Assembly (NCBI GenBank): GCA_016209865.1
Contig: JACQVL010000261.1
Span: 1 to 15,060 of the forward strand
Direction of reading: 5' to 3'
Origin: Candidatus Latescibacterota bacterium
Lineage (GTDB): Bacteria; JAAXHH01; JACQVL01
Length of the DNA: 15,060 nucleotides
In this document: positions 1 through 6,118 of the stretch, one piece after another
Layout: the number at the start of each line of letters is the position of its first letter
Numbering within the stretch: the stretch's first letter is position 1
Program-made: the position numbers and the translations under genes
The notes under the pieces: model-generated
Seen by the model: only the letters and a program-made list of their open reading frames with translations
Told to the model about the DNA's origin: nothing
Databases searched by the model: none

Positions 1-50
1 GTAGGGGCGAGGCTTGCCTCACCCTGGGCGACCCGATGGGTCACCCCTAC
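1..50. repeat. 50-bp palindromic intergenic repeat unit
   Basis: The unit is bounded by GTAGGGG (1-7) and its complement CCCCTAC (44-50). Inside are a perfect 5-bp hairpin GAGGC/GCCTC with a TT loop (9-20) and a second hairpin GACCC/GGGTC with a GAT loop (30-42), whose flanks GGG (26-28) and CCC (44-46) can also pair. The fold is therefore a branched or two-hairpin structure, as in REP- or MITE-like dispersed repeats. It lies about 40 bp past the stop of the minus-strand glycosyltransferase gene. It may start before the window edge. No T-run follows on the minus strand, so a terminator role is not supported. Confidence 0.6.
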
Positions 51-81
51 ATACTACCGGTCCTCTATACTTCTGTTTCTC

Positions 82-109
82 TCGTCACTCGTCACTGGCC
101 ACTCGTCAC
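82..109. repeat. Heptamer tandem array (TCGTCAC family), 4 units
   Basis: The units are TCGTCAC, TCGTCAC, TGGCCAC and TCGTCAC in exact 7-bp register. The stop codon of the minus-strand glycosyltransferase (92-94) lies inside the second unit, so the last codons of that gene (Val-Thr-Ser-Gly-Gln) are made of repeat sequence. Confidence 0.85.
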
Positions 110-1600
110 TCTTTTTTTCCGGTACACGAACACTGGATAACTCAATTCCCCCTGTCGGGCCGCCACCGTCATCGCCATCCGGGCGTCGAGCCGGCGCCTG
201 AGAGGGTCGGAGACATCAGGATGAGAGTACACCAGCCAGACTCGCCCGTCCGGACGGAGTTCCTGTTCTACATGCGCGATGAGCGCCTCGGCATCCTGGA
301 CGAGGGCGTCAGGATGAGCGGTCAAGTGTGCCCGGTCGATCCAGGCGATATGCTGCTCCAGTCCGCGCGGGTAAGAATGCATGATGACGCGCTGTCCCAC
401 TTTGTCAAGATAATACTGGATCGGCGGACGGCTCAGCCCGGTCAAGATGACGATATCCCCTTCTTTCCCTTGTTTGACGATCAGATCGGCGATGTCGTTC
501 CGTGGCGCGTCGTGGGCGACCGCCCGCAGGTAGAGACTCAGCGGCCAGAGGGTCAGGCCGATGGCCGTCAGGCCGATGACCCGCTGGAGGATGAGCGGCT
601 TCACGGCGGTCAGGCCGGCGGCGACCAGAAGCGCCCAGACGGGAAACACCATCATATCGTACCGTCCGGAAAAGTAGACGGGAGTGACGAAGGATATCAG
701 GTAGCCCAGGCTGAGCGGCAGGATCAGGAAGAGCACCCAGGCGGGACGGCGTCGCCAGACTGCATGGAGTCCCAGGACGAGCAGTCCTGAGAAGATCAGA
801 CTCAGCATCCATCGGATCGGATGGGAGGTGGCGGCGACGGACAGCGGCTGGCCGAAGCTGAAATAGTAGAACGATCGCCCCACATCGAGGAGGGTGGTAC
901 GGTCCAGATGGGGGGTCTGATGTCCCGAGACCTGGTACCAGAGGGACGGCAGCCAGGGGGTGTACACCGCCAGGATGCCGAGGTGGCAGTACAGGGCAGC
1001 GCGAACGGCCGCCCGGTCGCGCCGGCGCAGCCAGACGAACACGGCGGCGATGAGCGGGACGAACAGCCCATAGAGGTGCGTGTACATCGCCATCACCGCC
1101 AGCATCCCATACCCCAGCCAATCACGCCAGCGGCCACGCTCGCAGGCGCGCTCCAGGGCGACCATCGCGGCCACACTGACGACGGCCAGCAGTCCGTACA
1201 TCCGCACCTGCCGGGAGTAGAACAGGTGAATCGGGGAGAGGGCGACCAGCAGGCCCGCGTACAGGCCGGCTGGCCGGGAGAAGTCGGCGGTTCCGATTCC
1301 ATACACGAGTCCCACTAACATCAGGCCAACGATCACGGAGAGGCGAACCAGGTGCGTTTCTGCCATACCACCCCATCCGATCCAGTAGTGCAGGATGAGA
1401 TGGTAGAACGGCTGGGCTGAATCGTGGCGCAGCATCTCCAGCATCTCAGGGAGCGGCCGTGCGGCCGCTATCGCCGAGAACGCCTCGTCAAGCCACAGGC
1501 TGTGCGCGTCGATGCTCCACAACCTGAGGGCGGCGGCGACGAGGAGGAGACTGAGCAATCCGACAGAGAGGTGGGTACGAGTCAGGAAGGAGCGAAGCAT
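92..1600 (-). CDS. GT39/ArnT-like polyprenyl-phosphate-dependent membrane glycosyltransferase
   Basis: This is a protein of about 502 residues with a hydrophobic N-terminal helix followed at once by the short motif SLWLDEAFS, near residue 36. The acidic pair in the first periplasmic loop is the hallmark of GT39/ArnT/PMT-type GT-C enzymes, in which an Asp acts as catalytic base. About ten further membrane helices follow, then a soluble C-terminal domain from about residue 365 with alternating beta and alpha segments. Such enzymes move a sugar from a lipid-phosphate donor to a lipid or protein outside the cytoplasmic membrane; the donor and acceptor here are unknown. I chose the ATG at 1600; a GTG two codons upstream is possible, and neither has a strong ribosome site. 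The gene follows the UDP-xylose synthase gene by about 47 bp on the same strand, suggesting joint transcription and a role in glycan decoration. The last residues come from a heptamer array, so the original C-terminus may have been altered. Confidence 0.85.
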   Translation of the reverse strand: MLRSFLTRTHLSVGLLSLLLVAAALRLWSIDAHSLWLDEAFSAIAAARPLPEMLEMLRHDSAQPFYHLILHYWIGWGGMAETHLVRLSVIVGLMLVGLVYGIGTADFSRPAGLYAGLLVALSPIHLFYSRQVRMYGLLAVVSVAAMVALERACERGRWRDWLGYGMLAVMAMYTHLYGLFVPLIAAVFVWLRRRDRAAVRAALYCHLGILAVYTPWLPSLWYQVSGHQTPHLDRTTLLDVGRSFYYFSFGQPLSVAATSHPIRWMLSLIFSGLLVLGLHAVWRRRPAWVLFLILPLSLGYLISFVTPVYFSGRYDMMVFPVWALLVAAGLTAVKPLILQRVIGLTAIGLTLWPLSLYLRAVAHDAPRNDIADLIVKQGKEGDIVILTGLSRPPIQYYLDKVGQRVIMHSYPRGLEQHIAWIDRAHLTAHPDALVQDAEALIAHVEQELRPDGRVWLVYSHPDVSDPLRRRLDARMAMTVAARQGELSYPVFVYRKKRVTSGQ

Positions 1601-1647
1601 AGTCACACGGAATGAGCCAGTCGGAAGGAAGGGGAAGGGCGAGCGCG

Positions 1648-2580
1648 TCAGCCCGTGCCGTGCTCTCGGAAATAAGCGATCGTCTTCTGTAAGCCTTCTT
1701 CGAGCGACACCGTGGGCTCCCAGCCGAGGATTCGTCGAGCCTTCGAAATATCCGGACGCCGGAGTTTCGGGTCGTCCTGGGGAAGCGGGTTATGGACGAT
1801 CGTGCTCGTGCTCCCGGTCAGCCGGATGATCGTCTGGGCCAGTTCCAGCACCGTCATCTCGTTCGGGTTGCCGATGTTGACCGGGTCGTGCTCGTCCGAG
1901 CGCATCAGCCGGTAAATCCCCTCGACGAGGTCCTGGTAATAGCAGAAACTCCGGGTCTGCTGGCCTTCGCCGAACACGGTCAACGGCTCTCCGCGGAGCG
2001 CCTGCGTGATGAACGCGGGCATGACCCGGCCGTCGTTGGCGCGCATCCGGGGCCCGTACGTGTTGAAGATCCGCACGATGCGCGTGTTCAGGCGGTGTGC
2101 CCGATGGTACGCCATCGTCATCGCTTCCGCGAACCGTTTGGCTTCATCGTAGACGCCGCGAATCCCCACCGGGTTGACGTTGCCCCAGTACGTCTCTGGC
2201 TGCGGGTTGACGAGCGGGTCCCCGTAGACTTCCGACGTGGAAGCTAAGAAGAACCCCGCCCCCTTCGCCTTGGCCAGTCCGAGCGCGTTGTGCGTGCCCA
2301 ACGACCCGACCTTCAGCGTCTGGATCGGATACCGCACGAAATCAATCGGGCTGGCCGGACTGGCGAAGTGCAGGACGAAATCGACCGGCCCGTCGATGTC
2401 GAGGTAGCGCGTCACATCCTGCTGGATGAACGTGAACCGGTCGCTCTGGATGTGCGCTAAGTTGGCCGTGCGTCCCGTGATCAGGTTGTCCAGGCAGACG
2501 ACGGCATGGCCCTCAGTCAGCAGCCGATCGCACAGATGGGACCCTAAGAACCCGGCTCCGCCGGTCACGACGATGCGCAC
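1648..2580 (-). CDS. UDP-glucuronate decarboxylase (UDP-xylose synthase), extended SDR family
   Basis: The 310-residue protein has an NAD-binding Rossmann motif GGAGFLGSH (residues 7-15), an acidic residue ending strand 2 (LDN, 31), the segment HFASPASP (71-78), STSEVYGDP (114-122) and the catalytic YDEAK (Tyr144, Lys148). The Thr/Glu/Tyr/Lys set and the phrase ASPASP are typical of UDP-glucuronate decarboxylases, which convert UDP-glucuronate to UDP-xylose plus CO2 by an oxidation-decarboxylation-reduction cycle in the cytoplasm. Length matches the bacterial single-domain enzyme. The start is a GTG at 2580 with AGGGGG six bases upstream. It begins 24 bp after the frameshifted methyltransferase companion gene and precedes the GT39 gene. 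A related sugar-nucleotide epimerase or dehydratase is the main alternative, but the ASPASP and YDEAK context favours the decarboxylase. Confidence 0.9.
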   Translation of the reverse strand: MRIVVTGGAGFLGSHLCDRLLTEGHAVVCLDNLITGRTANLAHIQSDRFTFIQQDVTRYLDIDGPVDFVLHFASPASPIDFVRYPIQTLKVGSLGTHNALGLAKAKGAGFFLASTSEVYGDPLVNPQPETYWGNVNPVGIRGVYDEAKRFAEAMTMAYHRAHRLNTRIVRIFNTYGPRMRANDGRVMPAFITQALRGEPLTVFGEGQQTRSFCYYQDLVEGIYRLMRSDEHDPVNIGNPNEMTVLELAQTIIRLTGSTSTIVHNPLPQDDPKLRRPDISKARRILGWEPTVSLEEGLQKTIAYFREHGTG

Positions 2581-2604
2581 TGGAAACCCCCTGGAAGAAC
2601 GTGC

Positions 2605-3187
2605 TCAAGCCCGCTCTTCTTCGTTCTCTAAGCCGATAAGCTCTTCTAAAGGAACTTTCCTGAGTTCGGCTCGAAGATAGGCCCCAATCTGAGATTGTTC
2701 CATCCGTATCAACTTATGTTCATACCCCAAAACTCTCTTGAGTTCATGCGCGACTTGTTGAGGCCAATACCCCATACTCATCTGAATGATCGTCCCCTGA
2801 ATCTCCTCAGCCAGTCGTTCGATACGACTGTTGGATCCGATGCGATCCACGATGATAATCGTTGACACATACCATGTGGATCGTCCTATTACGATGCAAA
2901 ATTTCTGAAGCCAGTTCAGGAAGATTCTGTACGAACTCCTCTGAGGTTGTAGACCCTCTCAGAAACATTCCCACCGTCGCAAGATTCAGTGCCGCGACAC
3001 GACGACGCGTAAAAACTTCGGTCGAGTCTCGCAAATTTCTTCCAGTCAGCACATCATACACGACCCCTCGAACCACTTCAATCCCGATTTGTCGCACCAG
3101 TTTCCCACCGCTGGCTGAAAGAAGTTCTAAAGCCGCCGGTGATACAAAATCGCTGAGGTTGTGGATCCTTTGATGAGACTGGGCCAT
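2605..3187 (-). pseudogene. Frameshifted methyltransferase-companion gene, function unknown
   Basis: Two overlapping minus-strand frames look like one gene. The first begins with ATG at 3187, preceded by a strong AGGAGG/GGGAGG region and only 13 bp after the methyltransferase stop. It encodes a helical protein to about base 2890 and then runs into unconvincing sequence and a stop at 2807. The second frame (+1) is open through this point. It reads STWYVSTIIIVDRIGSNS and ends at 2605 with a well-formed acidic helical C-terminus; its only early start is a GTG at 2868 without a ribosome site. Joining the frames near 2880-2895 gives about 193 residues, with segments such as KLVRQIGIEVVRGVVYDVL and VFTRRRVAALNLATVGMFL. 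I do not recognise the family and see no PD-(D/E)XK, HNH or GIY-YIG nuclease motif. Position suggests a restriction or accessory partner of the methyltransferase. The frameshift may be real or an assembly error. Confidence 0.6.
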
Positions 3188-3200
3188 CCCCTCCCGCCTC

Positions 3201-4424
3201 CTACAGCAAGATGTCCGAGACATCAATAGGCGGGCAATTGAGGGTCAAGACATTGCTGGCTGCCTTCCCTAACCACAACTTGACTTCCGTTTGCATTATT
3301 TCCACATAATGAGGCTCCTGTTCAATCAATACAAAACGTCTGTCTTTCTTAACCGCAGCTTTGCCTACTGTACCGATACCGGCGAATGGGTCTAAGACGA
3401 CATCACCTTTAAAAGAATAGTATGTGATGACCCTTTCGGCTAATTCTATAGGAAAGATAGCCGGATGCCTCTCGTCATAAGCTGGTTTGATTCTCCAGAT
3501 ATTCGTCCGTTCGTAATCATCCTCAATCCGAGACGCTTTCACGAGTTCACAGTCTGGATGAGCGCGGATATTCCAATCGATCAGCTTATCGGTTCGTTTA
3601 CGATAGACAAGCACATACTCTGTCACTGGCACCGGTTTGTACTGCAATGGGTTTCTGTCGGCAGCAAACCGCCGTCCTCGTCCAGTGGCCCAGCCTGCCC
3701 CTTCTGGTTTTTCCCAGATGATATCGTCTATGAAGCCATACCCTTCTTCGATGAAAATTCGATGTATATCAAATGGCACAGCAATTCTTTGCGAGGCTTG
3801 GTTTCGGTTAGAACGTCTGATGAGGACAGGAGAGACATTGATCACAAAGAAACGTCCTTCAGCCAATACGCGATGAAGATGTTGAATGACCTTCCGCAAC
3901 TTCAAGAGATACTCTTCGTATGTCACAAAATCTGTGTACTCCGGGCGTGCATTGTAGTAGGGAGGCGAAGTAAACACTAAGTCAACAGAACCGGCTGGTA
4001 AATCCTGGAGGATATCTTCACAATCGCCCAACGCGATGGTATTCCGTAAGGAGGAGAGAGCATACGTGTTGTTTGAACGAGAGGTCTTGTTCGCGACGGT
4101 CTCTCCATTGCGTCCCAGTAAGCGTGCTTCCAAGATGGCAGCCGTGGTAGACTGGTCTTGGAGCACAAGGGAAGACCTTGCATCTATCACAACTTCTCCG
4201 ACGGGATTCTGATTAATCTTATTCAACAAGGGAACCCGCCACACATGGTAACGGTCGTCTATTTCTGGCAAACCAAAGGTGATCACTTGCTCCAATCGCA
4301 TATTTTGAAGCCAAACAAGCGCGACCTGTTTAGCAGTCCGTACATCCAGAACACGATAGTGACGGCATGCAGCGACTGTCAGTCCCTTCTTTAACATTCT
4401 TCCCAGACTCTCCTTGTCGATCAC
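3201..4424 (-). CDS. Beta-class site-specific DNA methyltransferase (N4-cytosine or N6-adenine)
   Basis: The 407-residue protein has the catalytic motif IV TSPPYY (152-157) before the AdoMet-binding motif I DPFAGIGT (345-352). That order defines the beta class of amino-methyltransferases. The intervening 160-340 region, with EKPEGAGWATGRGRRFAADRN and HPAIFP (320-325), would hold target recognition. A serine in TSPPY is often seen in N4-cytosine enzymes, but N6-adenine is not excluded, and the site cannot be read from sequence. Residues 1-105 form an extra N-terminal domain (GLPEIDDRYHVWRVPL, then GEVVIDA) that resembles a small PepSY-like fold; this is inference. The start is a GTG at 4424, 8 bp after the aspartic protease stop. 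ATG at 4397, with AAGGAG 12 bases upstream, is a real alternative. The gene is visibly AT-richer than its neighbours (25 G/C in the 60 bases 3301-3360), suggesting recent transfer. Confidence 0.9.
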   Translation of the reverse strand: MIDKESLGRMLKKGLTVAACRHYRVLDVRTAKQVALVWLQNMRLEQVITFGLPEIDDRYHVWRVPLLNKINQNPVGEVVIDARSSLVLQDQSTTAAILEARLLGRNGETVANKTSRSNNTYALSSLRNTIALGDCEDILQDLPAGSVDLVFTSPPYYNARPEYTDFVTYEEYLLKLRKVIQHLHRVLAEGRFFVINVSPVLIRRSNRNQASQRIAVPFDIHRIFIEEGYGFIDDIIWEKPEGAGWATGRGRRFAADRNPLQYKPVPVTEYVLVYRKRTDKLIDWNIRAHPDCELVKASRIEDDYERTNIWRIKPAYDERHPAIFPIELAERVITYYSFKGDVVLDPFAGIGTVGKAAVKKDRRFVLIEQEPHYVEIMQTEVKLWLGKAASNVLTLNCPPIDVSDILL

Positions 4425-4432
4425 GCTTCCAA

Positions 4433-4816
4433 TTACACCGACACTTCTCCGGCCAGGTCCGCCAGGATCATCGGCAACGGCTTGAGTTCACGCCGCAGAG
4501 GATCAAGAACCAATCCCATCGATTCGAGCGTCAAAGCGCCCAGCAGCAGACTGTCGCCTTCTTCGCCGAAGATGACGTCCGCGACCCCGACTCGGTTCCC
4601 GTATTTGAAGAGCGCTCCTCCTCTCTTCCGTACAATCGTCGATCCGTCAGCCAACCGAAACTCTTCCTGGGCAAACGGTTTGATACCGAGCCGCTCCAGA
4701 ACCGGAGTCGGCACGACAGAGTAGACGGCTCCGGAGTCGATCAAAAACTCGAGCGTCTCGGTCACGTCAGGGTTCTCAATGTTTCCGACTTCGAGCTTTA
4801 ACACCGTCAACCCCAT
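4433..4816 (-). CDS. Small clan AA (retropepsin-like) aspartic protease
   Basis: The protein of about 127 residues has a single catalytic triad FLIDSG (Asp27-Ser28-Gly29), then YSVVP, a central segment RLADGSTIVRKRGGAL, and a C-terminal DSLLLGALTLESMGLVLDP. This matches the half-size retropepsin-like fold, in which two copies dimerise to form one active site. Natural substrates of such bacterial proteins are mostly unknown. Two ATGs are possible: the one at 4822 abuts the GGGAG, whereas the one at 4816 has it six bases upstream and gives the MG start also seen in the paralogue at 12483-12851, so I chose 4816. The stop is 8 bp from the methyltransferase start, so co-transcription is likely. 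The second paralogue in this window sits beside toxin-antitoxin-type genes. Confidence 0.8.
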   Translation of the reverse strand: MGLTVLKLEVGNIENPDVTETLEFLIDSGAVYSVVPTPVLERLGIKPFAQEEFRLADGSTIVRKRGGALFKYGNRVGVADVIFGEEGDSLLLGALTLESMGLVLDPLRRELKPLPMILADLAGEVSV

Positions 4817-4844
4817 CGTCATCTCCCTTCAGATACACCAGCAT

Positions 4845-4869
4845 GCATTCCTGCTTGCACGGGAATGAC
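4845..4869 (-). repeat. Dispersed hairpin repeat (GTCATTCCCGTG family), copy 1
   Basis: On the minus strand this begins GTCATTCCCGTG and ends AGGAATGC. It is an imperfect palindrome with a 7-bp stem (one G-T pair) at 4847-4866. It matches the copy at 13615-13639 at 20 of 25 positions, in the opposite orientation. It lies just upstream of the aspartic protease start, in its likely leader. Confidence 0.65.
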
Positions 4870-4881
4870 AACAGATGCTGC

Positions 4882-4902
4882 TCGTCACTTGTCACTCGTC
4901 AC
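4882..4902. repeat. Heptamer tandem array (TCGTCAC family), 3 units
   Basis: The units are TCGTCAC, TTGTCAC and TCGTCAC. The array ends 6 bp from the stop codon (4909-4911) of the minus-strand oxidoreductase gene, on its 3' side. Together with the hairpin repeat at 4845-4869 it fills nearly the whole gap between that gene and the aspartic protease. Confidence 0.8.
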
Positions 4903-4908
4903 TGCTTT

Positions 4909-5889
4909 TCACATTTCCCCCAGCACACGCAACGCGATCTCCAACGCCTTCCGGCCATCCACCCCGTCAGGTTTTGGTTTCTCTCCACGCTCGACCGCAT
5001 CAACGAAATACTGCATCTCTTTCACGAACATGTTCTCCTTGCGGAACGGGTAGACCTGCCGCGTGTTCCCATCCCGCCGGATGACGAAGTAGCCGTGAGT
5101 GGACGTATTGACCTCGCCCGGGTCGTTGTCCAGGTCGTGGAACGACAACACCCCGTCCGGGCCGAGCGCGTCATGGATGCCCGGACTGTGACACCCCGCC
5201 GGGAGGCCCCAGGACCCGACGATGACATGCTGATCGCCCGACTCGAACGTTAGGGTTGTCGTCCCGGTGTCTAAGGCTGTGGTTGATGGCTTGAGCCTGA
5301 CCATCGTCGACCGAACGTCCACCGCTTCTCCGAACGCATACCGGCAGAAGTCGTAGTTGTGCACCATCCCGTCTAAGAACGGGCCCGCCCCCTGTGCCCG
5401 GTCCATGTACCACGGGGACGACGGCCCGCCGCTCGCGTACACCATCCGCCAGACGATCGGGCGTCCGAGGAGGCCCTGCTCTACCAGGCTCTTGAACGCG
5501 CCCCATTCCGGGCAGAACCGGCGCACAAACCCGATCATCAGTCCGACCCCATGCCGCTCGCATGCCTCGATCATCCGGTCGGCCTCCGTCAGGGTGCGCG
5601 CCATCGGCTTCTCGCAGAAGATGTGCTTCCCCGTGCGCGCCGCCTGGACGACCATATCCCGATGCGTGAACGTCGGGGTGCACACCAGGACAGCGTCGAG
5701 GTCGATCGCCAGGAGCGCCTCGTCGGTGGGAGCGATCTGCGGAATCTGGAATCGCTCTTGACGACGGCGACAGGCTTCAGGGTCGAGATCGGTGATGGCG
5801 ACGACGGAGGCGTTCGCGACGGACGTGAGCGAGGAGAGATGCTCTCCCGCGATCCCTCCCGCTCCGATCACTCCAAGACGCACCGGCAT
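4909..5889 (-). CDS. Gfo/Idh/MocA-family NAD(P)-dependent oxidoreductase
   Basis: The 326-residue protein opens with MPVRLGVIGAGGIAGEH, a Rossmann dinucleotide-binding motif. It continues with VCTPTFTHRD (70-78), the family signature EKP (93-95, CEKPMAR) and the C-terminal-domain motif GAGPFLDGMVHNYD with Asp173, His177 and Asp180. Members oxidise, reduce or epimerise sugars, inositols and related polyols; the substrate cannot be read from sequence. I chose ATG 5889 because GGAAGGA lies six bases upstream and the Rossmann strand starts at once. The open frame continues upstream to 6090, but that extension translates heptamer repeats and has no domain. The TPR lipoprotein gene lies about 228 bp upstream on the same strand. 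A link to the nearby sugar genes is possible but not shown. Confidence 0.88.
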   Translation of the reverse strand: MPVRLGVIGAGGIAGEHLSSLTSVANASVVAITDLDPEACRRRQERFQIPQIAPTDEALLAIDLDAVLVCTPTFTHRDMVVQAARTGKHIFCEKPMARTLTEADRMIEACERHGVGLMIGFVRRFCPEWGAFKSLVEQGLLGRPIVWRMVYASGGPSSPWYMDRAQGAGPFLDGMVHNYDFCRYAFGEAVDVRSTMVRLKPSTTALDTGTTTLTFESGDQHVIVGSWGLPAGCHSPGIHDALGPDGVLSFHDLDNDPGEVNTSTHGYFVIRRDGNTRQVYPFRKENMFVKEMQYFVDAVERGEKPKPDGVDGRKALEIALRVLGEM

Positions 5890-5903
5890 GGACGAGTCCT
5901 TCC

Positions 5904-5936
5904 ATTTTGGATTTTGGATTTTCGATTTTGGATTGG
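5904..5936. repeat. Heptamer tandem array (ATTTTGG family), 4 units plus partial
   Basis: The units are ATTTTGG, ATTTTGG, ATTTTCG and ATTTTGG, then a partial ATTGG. The array lies directly upstream of the ribosome site of the oxidoreductase gene. It is the inverse complement of the CCAAAAT array at 6091-6118, so the two bound the 150-bp gap as inverted ends. The DNA between (5937-6090) has an A7 run at 5963-5969 and no gene or promoter I can support. Confidence 0.85.
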
Positions 5937-6056
5937 TCTGCTGTTCTATAGTTTCCTTACAAAAAAAGATTGTGCATGGAATCCTACTGTCGCAGAAAAT
6001 GACGCTCAGGATGTATCGTCTATGTAGTCGAAGAAACCTCTCTCGTCTCGACGCCC

Positions 6057-6091
6057 GATGAGCCAACGATGGACATGAGATTGCGCTCATC
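6057..6091. other. Short inverted repeat after the TPR gene
   Basis: GATGAGC (6057-6063) and GCTCATC (6085-6091) are exact inverted copies separated by 21 bases, and a 5-bp hairpin ATGAG/CTCAT can form inside. It sits 27 bp past the minus-strand TPR stop codon. No T-run follows closely, so it is a structured 3' end at best rather than a clear rho-independent terminator. Confidence 0.3.
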
Positions 6092-6118
6092 CAAAATCCA
6101 AAATCTAAAATCCAAAAT
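6091..6118. repeat. Heptamer tandem array (CCAAAAT family), 4 units
   Basis: The units are CCAAAAT, CCAAAAT, CTAAAAT and CCAAAAT. The last base of the array is also the first plus-strand base of the stop codon (6118-6120, TGA on the minus strand) of the TPR lipoprotein gene, so the array abuts the gene end exactly. Confidence 0.85.

Noticed and set aside
14-790. 258-codon plus-strand open frame
   Set aside because: It lies opposite the GT39 gene, has low-complexity, charge-rich content with no domain, and no ribosome site; a shadow of GC-rich coding DNA.
2605-2868. Independent 87-residue gene starting with GTG at 2868
   Set aside because: No ribosome site, a 62-bp overlap with the preceding frame, and protein-like sequence upstream of the GTG; better read as the second half of a frameshifted gene.
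2605-3187. Naming the methyltransferase companion as a specific restriction enzyme
   Set aside because: No nuclease motif is visible and I do not recognise the family; position alone is not enough.
5171-5683. 170-codon minus-strand open frame inside the oxidoreductase gene
   Set aside because: Shifted frame of a well-supported gene; no motif of its own.
5890-6090. 67-residue N-terminal extension of the Gfo/Idh/MocA protein
   Set aside because: It translates the ATTTTGG heptamer array (Asn-Pro-Lys-Ser-Lys-type peptide), and the ATG at 5889 has a good ribosome site just before the Rossmann fold.
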